Below are positions 45,709-55,414 of a stretch of DNA of 64,000 nt, piece after piece; the first letter of the stretch is position 1, and the number at the start of each line of letters is the position of its first letter. The stretch is from Zopfochytrium polystomum (Eukaryota; Chytridiomycota; Chytridiomycetes; Chytridiales; Chytridiaceae). Location of the stretch: positions 1-64,000 of the forward strand of contig JAIVFJ010000126.1 in the NCBI GenBank assembly GCA_025765615.1, written 5' to 3'. The translations under genes were made by a program, and so were the position numbers. Under the pieces are notes generated by a model. The model searched no databases. It was not told the origin of the DNA and saw nothing but the letters and a program-made list of their open reading frames with translations.

Positions 45709-47079
45709 CTAAGGAGGAGGAGGAACAACTCTGCCTGGAATGGAATTGGCCACAAACTTCTCTAAAAGGCTGACATGGAAAACTGGGTGGATCTTCATGG
45801 ATGCAGGGAGATCCAGCTTGAAGGTGACTGGATTGATTTGCTCCAAGATCTTGAAGGGTCCCAACTTGAGGTTGTCTAGCTTGGGACTTTTGGTCTGCAA
45901 GTTCTTCCTCATGCCCGGCCAGTAAAAGTCTCTGGAAACAAGCTCATATTTCTTGTGCTCTCCTGGGTGTCCAGCTGTTGCTGCATCATGCCTTGTCTTA
46001 AGTATCTCAAGTTTTTCCTCCTCTTGGCTGATTTGAATCTTGTGAGGCTTGGGGTCCTTGGAAATAGCATGGGCCCACACACTGTCAGGAAGCAATGAAA
46101 GGTGTGTCTTGGATGGTGGGGTGAAACCATCTCCCCCTTCAGGTGCAAGGTCTGTCCTTCTGCGCTCATCAGCAGTGGGGCTTGAATTGTTGACTGGGAA
46201 CTGTGATTCTTGAATCTTTGACTGAGGGTTCTGTTCTTGGCAAAGACTGTGAGCTGTGGAGCTTGAATCTTGAATTTGGACTGTGAACTGTGGTACTTGA
46301 AGCTTTGACTGTGGGTTCTGTGAACTACAGACTTGGCCATGACTGTGAGCTCTATGAGCTGTACTGGAATCTTGACTATGAACTGTGAACTGTGAAACTT
46401 GAATCTTTGCTGGGATCTGTGAGCTGCAGGCTGATACTGGAGCTGTCATTTGTCGTTGACCTTGGATACTAGGCTGAGAACCTTGAATCAGGGACTTGAG
46501 AGCATGAGACTTGGAGGCTTGACTTGAGTTTTGGGTGACTGTTCCGATTGGTGGAGGTTGGACTTGACCAGTGACCCAATCAATGGCAGGGTTCTGGGCT
46601 TGCAGCCATGGTAATCCCAGGATGACAGAGAATGTGGGTGAGCCAAGATCCAATACTTCCAGGTTGACCATGGATGGTGGAAAGTCTTGGATGTGGAGGT
46701 TTAGCTTGGTTTCATGGCTGATTTCCTTGAACAGAGCATGATTGGCAAAGTGGACCTTGAGGGGTGTGGATTTCTTGATTGTGGGAATGGCACAAGACTT
46801 GGCAAGGGTGGCATCAATGATGTTGCAGGATGATCCAGAGTCGATAAGGGCCTTGGTTGTGATGGTTGACTTGGGTGAGAGTTGAATCTTGACATCCATG
46901 GTGAGTTGGTGGAGCTTGGAATCTGAGGTGTTTGTGGTGCTGGTGGTGGTGATGAAACAGGGGCTGCTTGGAGGAGGGTCCAGGGAATTGCCCCTCAGTG
47001 AGCCTGGACCTGGGAGTTTGGGTGCTTCTTCCTTGGGCAGTCCTTGACAGCGTGTTTCTTGGAGCCACAGTAGAAACAC
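45709..47079 (-). CDS. Internally deleted pol (protease plus integrase ends)
   Basis: A 456-residue frame in -1 relative to gag. It contains an aspartic protease ([14 protein letters not shown], catalytic Asp in DSG), a Gln/Ser-rich linker, the HHCC-like start of integrase ([20 protein letters not shown]), then jumps to NLQTK and the GPY/F motif [18 protein letters not shown]. Deletions correspond to residues about 245-716 and 803-1060 of the full pol at 49806-53285. The frame stops early after PPPP, losing the chromodomain that derivative 2 keeps. Confidence 0.85.
   Translation of the reverse strand: MFLLWLQETRCQGLPKEEAPKLPGPGSLRGNSLDPPPSSPCFITTTSTTNTSDSKLHQLTMDVKIQLSPKSTITTKALIDSGSSCNIIDATLAKSCAIPTIKKSTPLKVHFANHALFKEISHETKLNLHIQDFPPSMVNLEVLDLGSPTFSVILGLPWLQAQNPAIDWVTGQVQPPPIGTVTQNSSQASKSHALKSLIQGSQPSIQGQRQMTAPVSACSSQIPAKIQVSQFTVHSQDSSTAHRAHSHGQVCSSQNPQSKLQVPQFTVQIQDSSSTAHSLCQEQNPQSKIQESQFPVNNSSPTADERRRTDLAPEGGDGFTPPSKTHLSLLPDSVWAHAISKDPKPHKIQISQEEEKLEILKTRHDAATAGHPGEHKKYELVSRDFYWPGMRKNLQTKSPKLDNLKLGPFKILEQINPVTFKLDLPASMKIHPVFHVSLLEKFVANSIPGRVVPPPP
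46977..47022 (-). promoter_or_regulatory. -1 frameshift signal in gag/pol overlap
   Basis: Slippery heptamer CCCAAAC in the correct gag phase (CAC CCA AAC), a 5-nt spacer, then an 8-bp perfect stem GGTCCAGG/CCTGGACC with an 18-nt loop that includes the gag stop codon. The same 46 nt occur in all three complete elements. Confidence 0.72.
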
Positions 47080-47918
47080 AGTCCCTGCTGGGTCCTCCTT
47101 GTTTTCTCCTCTTGGCTCAGAGGACCCTTAGGAAGTGTCTCAACTGCATCCACTTGCATGGGTTCAGGAACTGTAAGAGCTTGAGGAACTGGGGTAGGTC
47201 TTGATGTAGTTCCTACTTGTCTTTGCTTCAGCCTCTTGGAGTAGAGTCTGTTGTCAATCTTGATGGCAAGGAGAATGTACTCTTCCAAGGTCTCAGGGAT
47301 GTGCAGAGACTGGGAGAGCATGTCTTGGATAGACTCATGGAGACCATCATGGTACAGCTCCATCAGAGCTGCATCATTGTATCCAGAGTCTCTGGCTAGT
47401 TGCTTGAATTGGTTGGTGTAGGCCACACAAGATTGCTTTCCTTGCTTGATATGCTTGAGCTTGGATCTTGCTGTCCAAGATGCGTAGGGGTCACCAAAGG
47501 TAGCCTCCAGCCCCTCCCAGAGCTCTTGCAGGGTGGTGGGTGTGCTTGGGAGAGATCTGTACCATGATTGAGCTTGACCAGACAGGAGGGTGCTTGTGAA
47601 AAGAACCTTGACTTGCTCACTGGGAAATCTTGAAGGTTGGAGAAGGATGACATTCTCCACAGTGGCCATAAAGTTCCTGAGGTCTTTGGCCAGCCCAGTG
47701 AACTTGTCAGGGCTGGGAACCTTGGGCTCTCTTGCTTGGTTGGCTTGGGGCAGGGGAAGAGCTTGATGTTCTTGTTGGTGAAGTTGTTGTTGAAGCTGGT
47801 GCTGCTGGTGAAGGACTTGTTCTTGAAGTTGGTGTGTCTGTCTTGAAAGGGCTTGTAATTGGTCCATCAAGGCTTGGAAGGCAGTTGCATCAGGGAAGGT
47901 GTTGTTTGGGTCAGACAT
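46995..47918 (-). CDS. Gag of deleted derivative 1
   Basis: An intact 307-aa Gag with an N-terminal Gln-rich helix ([20 protein letters not shown]), a capsid-like core of the retrotrans_gag type ([37 protein letters not shown]) and a CX2CX4HX4C zinc knuckle ([14 protein letters not shown]) near the end. It overlaps pol by 85 nt, which contains the frameshift signal at 46977-47022. Because RT is missing, this Gag is the main product the element can supply. Confidence 0.92.
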   Translation of the reverse strand: MSDPNNTFPDATAFQALMDQLQALSRQTHQLQEQVLHQQHQLQQQLHQQEHQALPLPQANQAREPKVPSPDKFTGLAKDLRNFMATVENVILLQPSRFPSEQVKVLFTSTLLSGQAQSWYRSLPSTPTTLQELWEGLEATFGDPYASWTARSKLKHIKQGKQSCVAYTNQFKQLARDSGYNDAALMELYHDGLHESIQDMLSQSLHIPETLEEYILLAIKIDNRLYSKRLKQRQVGTTSRPTPVPQALTVPEPMQVDAVETLPKGPLSQEEKTRRTQQGLCFYCGSKKHAVKDCPRKKHPNSQVQAH

Positions 47919-47958
47919 GATGGCAGAGAGTAGTGGGAGAGGGTGAAGTGAATTATGA

Positions 47959-48311
47959 TGTCAGGAACAGGGCAGGACAGGACAAGGCAGACAAGGAACT
48001 GAGAGGAGTGATGATTGTATTGGAAACAATAATTCACTTGAGGGATGGGACAGGTCCCCCATCCCCCTTTTATACCTTTTGAGAGTGTTCCTTGTCAAGA
48101 CTCAAAGAAAGTTCCAGAAAGAGCAATTAGTAATACAATGATACCAATGATACCAATGACAACAAGACAAGTCAGGAAAGCAAAGAAGGTTCCAGAAGGT
48201 TCCACAAGGTTCCATGAAGGAATGTTCTAGAAGGTTCCAGAAGGTTCCAGAAGGTTCCATGAAGGAATGTTCTAGAAGGTTCCAGAGGTTTCCAGAGGGT
48301 GATTCATAACA
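47959..48311 (-). repeat. 5' LTR of deleted derivative 1
   Basis: 353 bp, apparently identical to its partner. The self-complementary primer-binding sequence (sense ATAATTCACTT) lies two bases inside the element. Confidence 0.92.
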
Positions 48312-49341
48312 GTGGGCTGAACTGCTCTCTGAGTATGACTTTAAGCTGTGCTATTCTCCTGGCCACCTTAACACTGTGGCTGATGCCCTGTCAAGAAGAG
48401 CAGACCTTGCACCTGAAGGGGGAGATGGTTTCACCCCACCATCCAAGGCACACCTTTCATTGCTTCCTGACAGCGTGTGGGCCCATGCTATTTCCAAGGA
48501 CCCCAAGCCTCACAAGATTCAAATCAGCCAAGAAGAGGAAAAACTTGAGATACTCAAGACAAGGCATGATGCAGCAACAGCTGGACACCCAGGAGAGCAC
48601 AAGACATATGAGCTTGTTTCCAGAGACTTCTACTGGCCAGGCATGAGGAAGTACATCAAGAACTATGTCAGCAGCTGTGAAACCTGTCAAAGAAACAAAT
48701 CCAGCAGACACAAGCCCTATGGACTTCTGGAGCCCCTCCCAATTGCCATCAGCCCTTGGTCATCAATATCCATGGACTTCATTGTGAAACTGCCCCCATC
48801 CCATGGATTTGACTCTATCCTTGTTGTCATCTGCAGAAGGACAAAGTTGGCCCATTTTATCCCCTGCACTGAGAATATAGATGCACAAGGAACAGCAGAC
48901 CTGTTTTTGCAGCACATATTCAGGCTCCATGGGCTGCCTCAGTCAATCATCAGTGACAGAGGACCTCAGTTCAGATCTCAATTTTGGAAAGCACTCACAG
49001 CAGCCCTTGGAATCAAGTCTCAACTGTCAACTGCTTATCACCCTCAGACTGATGGACAAACAGAAAGAACAAACCAGACTCTGGAGCAGTATTTGAGGTG
49101 CTATGTCAGCTATCAACAAGATGATTGGCCCACCCTCCTTCCGCTGGCAGAATTTGCTCTCAACAATTCTCTCCACTCAAGTACCCAGCTATCTCCTTTC
49201 TTTGCAACCTATGGCTTCAATCCAAGAGGAGATCTTCTGGGACAAGAGACCCTATCCAACGTCCAAGCTCCTGCTGTGGCTTCACACTTGCATAAGCTCA
49301 AGATCATCAGCACCTTCCTGGACTCCACCCTGAAGCAAGCC
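48312..49341 (+). pseudogene. RNase H end and integrase of the older Gypsy copy
   Basis: Open from 48376: the zinc domain ([19 protein letters not shown] ... CETCQRNK) and a DDE core with Asp in SISMDFIVKLP, Asp in SIISDRGPQF and Glu in QTERTNQTLE. It runs into the second inserted element after LDSTLKQA, with the remainder at 54621. Confidence 0.92.
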
Positions 49342-49685
49342 TGTCAGGAACAGGGCAGGACAGGACAAGGCAGACAAGGAACTGAGAGGAGTGATGATTG
49401 TATTGGAAACAATAATTCACTTGAGGGATGGGACAGGTCCCCCATCCCCCTTTTATACCTTTTGAGAGTGTTCCTTGTCAAGACTCAAAGAAAGTTCCAG
49501 AAAGAGCAATTAGTAATACAATGATACCAATGACAACAAGACAAGTCAGGAAAACAAAGAAGGTTCCAGAAGGTTCCACAAGGTTCCATGAAGGAATGTT
49601 CTAGAAGGTTCCAGAAGGTTCCAGAAGGTTCCATGAAGGAATGTTCTAGAATGTTCCAGAGGTTTCCAGAGGGTGATTCATAACA
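49342..49685 (-). repeat. 3' LTR of full-length element
   Basis: 344 bp with TG...CA ends. It lacks one GATACCAAT unit found in the 353-bp LTRs but has the long GAA/TTC array. Confidence 0.92.
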
Positions 49686-49805
49686 TCATCTCCCCCTTTT
49701 AGGCCTCTTCTGCAACTTGGTGGGGTACCTGGTCTTGAACTTGAGCAGAAGGTCTTGGCAGTGAGTGAGGTTTGACTCAGGTTCCCAGGTGTTGTCAGCA
49801 TCTGA

Positions 49806-52800
49806 CTAACCTTTCCACTTAACAAGGAACTTGAGTGTCCTTCCAAACCACTTGGCATCCAAGATTTGTTCAACCTCAAATTCCTCTTCACCCTTTACCT
49901 CAACTGGAGGAGGAGGAGGAACAACTCTGCCTGGAATGGAATTGGCCACAAACTTGTCTAAAAGGCTGACATGGAAAACTGGGTGGATCTTCATGGATGC
50001 AGGGAGATCCAGCTTGAAGGTGACTGGATTGATTTGCTCCAAGATCTTGAAAGGACCCAACTTGAGGTTGTCTAGCTTGGGACTTGGTCTTTTGGTCTGC
50101 AAGTTCTTCCTCAGAAGCCAAACTTGCTGACCCACAGCAAGGTCATGGTCCATTCTGTGAGTGTTGGCAAATCTTGAGGCATCTTCTTGGGCTTGCTTCA
50201 GGGTGGAGTCCAGGAAGGAGTTGATGATCTTGAGCTTATGTAAGTGTGAAGCCGCAGCAGGATCTTGGACATTGGATAGGGTCTCTTGTCCCAGAAGATC
50301 TCCTCTTGGATTGAAGCCATAGGTTGCAAAGAAAGGAGATAGCTGGGTGCTTGAGTGGAGAGAATTGTTGAGAGCAAATTCTGCCAGTGGAAGGAGGGTG
50401 GGCCAATCATCCTGTTGATAGCTGACATAGCACCTCAAATACTGCTCCAGAGTCTGGTTTGTTCTTTCTGTTTGTCCATCAGTCTGAGGGTGATAAGCAG
50501 TTGACAGTTGAGACTTGATTCCAAGGGCTGCTGTGAGTGCTTTCCAAAATTGAGATCTGAACTGAGGTCCTCTGTCACTGATGATTGACTGAGGCAGCCC
50601 ATGGAGCCTGAATATGTGCTGCAAAAACAGGTCTGCTGTTCCTTGTGCATCTATATTCTCAGTGCAGGGGATAAAATGGGCCAACTTTGTCCTTCTGCAG
50701 ATGACAACAAGGATAGAGTCAAATCCATGGGATGGGGGCAGTTTCACAATGAAGTCCATGGATATTGATGACCAAGGGCTGATGGCAATTGGGAGGGGCT
50801 CCAGAAGTCCATAGGGCTTGTGTCTGCTGGATTTGTTTCTTTGACAGGTTTCACAGCTGCTGACATAGTTCTTGATGTACTTCCTCATGCCTGGCCAGTA
50901 GAAGTCTCTGGAAACAAGCTCATATGTCTTGTGCTCTCCTGGGTGTCCAGCTGTTGCTGCATCATGCCTTGTCTTGAGTATCTCAAGTTTTTCCTCTTCT
51001 TGGCTGATTTGAATCTTGTGAGGCTTGGGGTCCTTGGAAATAGCATGGGCCCACACGCTGTCAGGAAGCAATGAAAGGTGTGCCTTGGATGGTGGGGTGA
51101 AACCATCTCCCCCTTCAGGTGCAAGGTCTGCTCTTCTTGACAGGGCATCAGCCACAGTGTTAAGGTGGCCAGGAGAATAGCACAGCTTAAAGTCATACTC
51201 AGAGAGCAGTTCAGCCCACCTGGCATGCCTCTGCTTGAGCAACCTCCTTGCCCTGAAGAAGGTGAGGTTCTTGTGATCAGAATAGACAGAGATGCCTTTA
51301 GAACCAGCCAAGTAGTGTCTCCAGAATTTGAATGCTTCCACAATTGCAAGCAACTCCTCGTCATGGACTGTGTAGTTACACTCAGCACTGTTCAGCTTCC
51401 TGGAGTAATATGCCACTGGATGCAGAGGAGCAGAGGGGTCCTGAGAGCTTGGCTGGGACAGAACAGCACCGAGGGCATAGTCTGAGGCATCAGTTTCCAA
51501 GGTGAAGGGAAGCAAGGGATCCACATGCTTAAGGAGTGGTGCACTTGTGGTTGCTGTCTTAAGAGCTAGCCAGGCTTGCTCTGCTGCTGGGGTCCATTCA
51601 AACTTGGTGGTCTTCTTGGTGAGATCAGTGAGAGGCTTGGCTATGGCAGAATAGTTGGCAATGAAGGTTCTGTAGAAGTTGCAAAACCCAAGGAAGCTTT
51701 GAACATCCTTGATGGAATTTGGAGCCTTCCATTCAAGAATAGTTTGGATCTTGTCTGGTGCCATGGAGATCCCTTTGTCAGACACAATGAACCCTAAAAA
51801 CTCAATGGAGGTCTTGTGGAATTCACACTTCTCCAGCTTTGCATAGAGGTGATGCTGTCTGAGTCTCTCCAAGACAGTCTTGACATGTCCCATATGGCTT
51901 GCAGTGTCGGACGAAAATACCAGGATATCATCCAGGTAGACAATGACAAAAAGGTCCAGAATATCCCTGAAGATGTCATTCATCATGCCTTGGAAAATAG
52001 CTGGAGCATTGGTAAGTCCAAAGGGCATAACCAAGTACTCAAAGTGACCGTATTTGCATCTGAAGGCAGTCTTCCATTGATCCTGGGGCTTAATTCTGAC
52101 CAAATTGTAGGCACCTCTGAGGTCAATCTTGGAAAATATCCTTGCATGGCTCAGTTTGTCCAGTAATTCAGAGATGAGAGGCAGTGGATAGCGGTTCTTG
52201 ACTGTCATCTCATTGAGATCTCTGTAGTCCACACAGGGTCTCAGTCCCCCATCCTTCTTCTTGACAAAAAAGATGGGAGCTCCAGCTGGGGACTTGGAAG
52301 GTTGGATGAATCCCTTGTTCAGCATTTCTTCAATGTATTCTTGGAGGGCCTTGGCTTCTGGTGGAGAGAGGTGGTACAGTGGCTTGAAAGGTGGGCTGCA
52401 AGTTTCATCCTTGAGTGGGATTTCACAGTCATCAGGCCTCTGAGCTGGTAGCAGGTCTGCCTTGGTCTTGGAAAACACATCAGCATAAGGGAGATATTCT
52501 TTCGGTAGCTTGGATGCCAGCAAAAGGCCTGATGGGTCCAGGTTGCTGTGCTCTTCAGCACTGGGGCTTGAATTCTTGACTGGGAACTGTGATTCTTGAA
52601 TCTTTGACTGAGAGTTCTGTTCTTGGCAAAGGCTGTGAGCTGTGGAACTTGAATCTTGAATGTGGACTGTGAACTGTGGTACTTGAATCTTTGACTGTGG
52701 GTTCTGTGAACTAGAGTCTTGGCCATGACTGTGAGCTCTATTTGCTCTACTTGAATCTTGACTGTGAACTGTGAGCTGTGGAACTTGAGTCTTGGCTGGG

Positions 52801-53285
52801 ATTTGTGAACTGCAGGGTGACACTGGAGTTGTCTTTGGTGGTTGACCTTTAATACCTGGCTGTGAACCTTGAATCAAGGACTTGCGAGCATGAGACTTGG
52901 GGGCTTGACTTGAGTTTTGGGTGACTGTTCCAATTGGTGGAGGTTGGACATGACCAGTGACCCAATCAATGGCAGGGTTCTGGGCTTGCAGCCATGGTAA
53001 TCCCAGGATGACAGAGAATGTGGGTGAGCCAAGATCCAATACTTCCAGGTTGACCATGGATGGTGGAAAGTCTTGGATGTGGAGGTTTAGCTTGGTTTCA
53101 TGGCTGATTTCCTTGAACAGAGCATGATTGGCAAAATGGACCTTGAGGGGTGTGGATTTCTTGATGGTGGGAATGGCACAAGACTTGGCAAGGGTGGCAT
53201 CAATGATGTTGCAGGATGATCCAGAGTCGATAAGGGCCTTGGTTGTGATGGTTGACTTGGGTGAGAGTTGAATCTTGACATCCAT
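49806..53285 (-). CDS. Gypsy pol: protease-RT-RNase H-integrase-chromodomain
   Basis: A 1159-residue frame from MDVKIQLS; it is actually translated as a -1 extension of gag. In order: protease (D20 in ALIDSGSS), RT (D388 in SKIDLRGAYN; YLDD 450-453), RNase H (D599 in ETDASDYALG, D670 in VYSDHKN), integrase zinc domain (about 774-815), DDE core (D843, D904, E940), GPY/F (about 1076) and chromodomain start [23 protein letters not shown]. The last Lys-Gly is followed by TAG where sister copies have TAC (Tyr-Ser-Asp-Ala), so the chromodomain is cut in half. All catalytic residues are intact, so this copy could supply RT and integrase for the deleted elements. Confidence 0.95.
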   Translation of the reverse strand: MDVKIQLSPKSTITTKALIDSGSSCNIIDATLAKSCAIPTIKKSTPLKVHFANHALFKEISHETKLNLHIQDFPPSMVNLEVLDLGSPTFSVILGLPWLQAQNPAIDWVTGHVQPPPIGTVTQNSSQAPKSHARKSLIQGSQPGIKGQPPKTTPVSPCSSQIPAKTQVPQLTVHSQDSSRANRAHSHGQDSSSQNPQSKIQVPQFTVHIQDSSSTAHSLCQEQNSQSKIQESQFPVKNSSPSAEEHSNLDPSGLLLASKLPKEYLPYADVFSKTKADLLPAQRPDDCEIPLKDETCSPPFKPLYHLSPPEAKALQEYIEEMLNKGFIQPSKSPAGAPIFFVKKKDGGLRPCVDYRDLNEMTVKNRYPLPLISELLDKLSHARIFSKIDLRGAYNLVRIKPQDQWKTAFRCKYGHFEYLVMPFGLTNAPAIFQGMMNDIFRDILDLFVIVYLDDILVFSSDTASHMGHVKTVLERLRQHHLYAKLEKCEFHKTSIEFLGFIVSDKGISMAPDKIQTILEWKAPNSIKDVQSFLGFCNFYRTFIANYSAIAKPLTDLTKKTTKFEWTPAAEQAWLALKTATTSAPLLKHVDPLLPFTLETDASDYALGAVLSQPSSQDPSAPLHPVAYYSRKLNSAECNYTVHDEELLAIVEAFKFWRHYLAGSKGISVYSDHKNLTFFRARRLLKQRHARWAELLSEYDFKLCYSPGHLNTVADALSRRADLAPEGGDGFTPPSKAHLSLLPDSVWAHAISKDPKPHKIQISQEEEKLEILKTRHDAATAGHPGEHKTYELVSRDFYWPGMRKYIKNYVSSCETCQRNKSSRHKPYGLLEPLPIAISPWSSISMDFIVKLPPSHGFDSILVVICRRTKLAHFIPCTENIDAQGTADLFLQHIFRLHGLPQSIISDRGPQFRSQFWKALTAALGIKSQLSTAYHPQTDGQTERTNQTLEQYLRCYVSYQQDDWPTLLPLAEFALNNSLHSSTQLSPFFATYGFNPRGDLLGQETLSNVQDPAAASHLHKLKIINSFLDSTLKQAQEDASRFANTHRMDHDLAVGQQVWLLRKNLQTKRPSPKLDNLKLGPFKILEQINPVTFKLDLPASMKIHPVFHVSLLDKFVANSIPGRVVPPPPPVEVKGEEEFEVEQILDAKWFGRTLKFLVKWKG

Positions 53286-53362
53286 GGTGAGTTGGTGGGG
53301 CTTGGAATCTGAGGTGTTTGTGGTGCTGGTGGTGGTGATGAAACAGGGGCAGCTTGGAGGAG

Positions 53363-53408
53363 GGTCCAGGGAATTGCCCCTCAGTGAGCCTGGACCTGGG
53401 AGTTTGGG
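53363..53408 (-). promoter_or_regulatory. -1 frameshift signal, full-length element
   Basis: Same CCCAAAC heptamer, 5-nt spacer and 8-bp stem-loop as in the two deleted elements. Confidence 0.72.
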
Positions 53409-53502
53409 TGCTTCTTCCTTGGGCAGTCCTTGACAGCGTGTTCCTTGGAGCCACAGTAGAAACAGAGTCCCTGCTGGGCCCTCCTTGTTTTCTCCTCTTG
53501 GC

Positions 53503-54231
53503 TCAGAGGACCCTTAGGAAGTGTCTCAATTGTCTTTGCTTCAGCCTCTTGGAGTAGAGTCTGTTGTCGATCTTGATGGCAAGGAGAATGTACTCTTCCA
53601 AGGTCTCAGGGATGTGCAGAGACTGGGAGAGCATGTCTTGGATAGACTCATGGAGACCATCATGGTACAGCTCCATCAGAGCTGCATCATTGTATCCAGA
53701 GTCTCGGGCTAGTTGCTTGAATTGGTTGGTGTAGACCACACAAGATTGCTTTCCTTGCTTGATATGCTTGAGCCTGGATCTTGCTGTCCAAGATGCGTAG
53801 GGGTCACCAAAGGTAGCTTCCAGCCCCTCCCAGAGCTCTTGCAGGGTGGTGGGTGTGCTTGGGAGAGATCTGTACCATGATTGAGCTTGACCAGACAGGA
53901 GGGTGCTTGTGAAAAGAACCTTGACTGGCTCACTGGGAAATCTTGAAGGTTGGAGAAGGATGACATTCTCCACAGTGGCCATAAAGTTCCTAAGGTCTTT
54001 GGCCAGCCCAGTGAACTTGTCAGGGCTGGGAACCTTGGGCTCTCTTGCTTGGTTGGCTTGAGGCAGGGGAAGAGCTTGATGTTCTTGTTGGTGAAGTTGT
54101 TGTTGAAGCTGGTGCTGCTGGTGAAGGACTTGTTCTTGAAGTTGGTGTGTCTGTCTTGAGAGGGCTTGTAATTGGTCCATCAAGGCTTGGAAGGCAGTTG
54201 CATCAGGGAAGGTGTTGTTTGGGTCAGACAT
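53503..54231 (-). pseudogene. Truncated gag of full-length element
   Basis: 242 aa identical in layout to the 307-aa Gags up to [11 protein letters not shown], then a short unrelated tail (LRHFLRVL) and stop. The cause is loss of about 77 bp that in the sister copies encodes the Pro-rich linker before the zinc knuckle. The knuckle is still present downstream, out of frame. Confidence 0.9.
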
Positions 54232-54271
54232 GATGGCAGAGAGTAGTGGGAGAGGGTGAAGTGAATTATGA

Positions 54272-54615
54272 TGTCAGGAACAGGGCAGGACAGGACAAGG
54301 CAGACAAGGAACTGAGAGGAGTGATGATTGTATTGGAAACAATAATTCACTTGAGGGATGGGACAGGTCCCCCATCCCCCTTTTATACCTTTTGAGAGTG
54401 TTCCTTGTCAAGACTCAAAGAAAGTTCCAGAAAGAGCAATTAGTAATACAATGATACCAATGACAACAAGACAAGTCAGGAAAGCAAAGAAGGTTCCAGA
54501 AGGTTCCACAAGGTTCCATGAAGGAATGTTCTAGAAGGTTCCAGAAGGTTCCAGAAGGTTCCATGAAGGAATGTTCTAGAATGTTCCAGAGGTTTCCAGA
54601 GGGTGATTCATAACA
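54272..54615 (-). repeat. 5' LTR of full-length element
   Basis: 344 bp, differing from the 3' LTR at one seen base (AAAGCAAAG versus AAAACAAAG on the plus strand). Confidence 0.92.
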
Positions 54616-54620
54616 AAGCC

Positions 54621-55106
54621 CAAGAAGATGCCTCAAGATTTGCCAACACTCACAGAATGGATCATGACCTTGGTGTGGGTCAGCAAGTTTGGCTTCTGAG
54701 GAAGAACTTGCAGACCAAAAGACCAAGTCCCAAGCTAGACAACCTCAAGTTGGGACCTTTCAAGAGTTGGAGCAAATTAATCCAGCCACCTTCAAGCTGG
54801 ATCTCCCTGCATCCATGAAGATCCACCCAGTTTTCCATGTCAGCCTTTTGGAGAAGTTTGTGGCCAATTCCATTCCAGGGAGAGTTGTTCCTCCTCCTCC
54901 TCCAGTTGAGGTAGAAGGTGAAGAGGAGTTTGAGGTTGAACAAATCTTGGATGCCAAGTGGTTTGGAAGGACACTCAAGTTCCTTGTCAAGTGGAAGGTT
55001 ACTCAGATGCTGACAACACCTGGGAACCTGAGTCAAACCTCACTCACTGCCAAGACCTTCTGCTCAAGTTCAAGACCAGGCACCCCGGCCTAAAAGGGGG
55101 AGATGA
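54621..55106 (+). pseudogene. Integrase C-terminus and chromodomain of the older Gypsy copy
   Basis: Continues the pol interrupted at 49341: [36 protein letters not shown], then a frame change near 54765 and [20 protein letters not shown] followed by chromodomain [21 protein letters not shown] frameshift at about 54995 moves the end of the chromodomain out of frame. Confidence 0.88.
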
Positions 55107-55414
55107 TGTTATGAATTACCCTCTGGAAACCTCTGGAACCTTCTGGAACATTCCTTCATGGAACCTTCTGGAACCTTCTGGAACCTTCTTTGCTTTCCTG
55201 ACTTGTCTTGTTGTCATTGGTATCATTGGTATCATTGTATTACTAATTGCTCTTTCTGGAACTTTCTTTGAGTCTTGACAAGGAAGACTCTCAAAAGGTA
55301 TAAAAGGGGGATGGGGGACATGTCCCATCCCTCAAGTGAATTATTGTTTCCAATACAATCATCACTCCTCTCAGTTCCTTGTCTGCCTTGTCCTGTCCTG
55401 CCCTGTTCCTGACA
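55107..55414 (+). repeat. 3' LTR of the older Gypsy copy
   Basis: 308 bp, short form of the GAA/TTC array, like the solo LTR at 33059. It starts TGTTATGAATTACC and ends GTTCCTGACA. Confidence 0.92.

Larger units (their letters stand above)
45138..48311 (-). mobile_element. Deleted Gypsy derivative 1 (Gag-protease, no RT)
   Basis: A complete 3174-bp minus-strand element with two apparently identical 353-bp LTRs (45138-45490 and 47959-48311) and a perfect 5-bp duplication GTGGG (45133-45137 and 48312-48316). The internal region retains Gag, protease, the integrase zinc-finger start and the GPY/F tail but lacks RT, RNase H and the integrase core. Identical LTRs mean recent insertion. It must use enzymes in trans from a full element. 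Confidence 0.92.
49342..54615 (-). mobile_element. Full-length Gypsy/chromovirus element
   Basis: A 5274-bp minus-strand element with 344-bp LTRs (49342-49685 and 54272-54615) that differ at one seen base, and a perfect duplication AAGCC (49337-49341 and 54616-54620). It encodes Gag, protease, RT, RNase H, integrase and chromodomain in chromovirus order. Two lesions: a ~77-bp deletion in gag that frameshifts out the zinc knuckle, and a stop in the chromodomain. Recent but probably unable to make complete Gag. Confidence 0.95.
44260..55414 (+). mobile_element. Older 5'-truncated Gypsy element, interrupted twice
   Basis: A plus-strand chromovirus copy missing everything upstream of mid-RT, so no 5' LTR, gag or protease. 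Its own sequence is 44260-45137 (RT and RNase H), 48312-49341 (end of RNase H, integrase), 54621-55106 (integrase tail, chromodomain) and the 3' LTR 55107-55414. The two gaps are younger insertions of the same family with perfect target duplications GTGGG and AAGCC. Removing them restores a collinear pol. RT shows YLDDILVF, but the copy lacks one codon (DIFRDLDL) and has a frameshift near 44550, so it is dead. Confidence 0.9.

Noticed and set aside
48376..49524. 382-aa frame as a stand-alone integrase gene
   Set aside because: It is a segment of the interrupted older Gypsy copy; its last ~60 codons read into the LTR of the inserted element.
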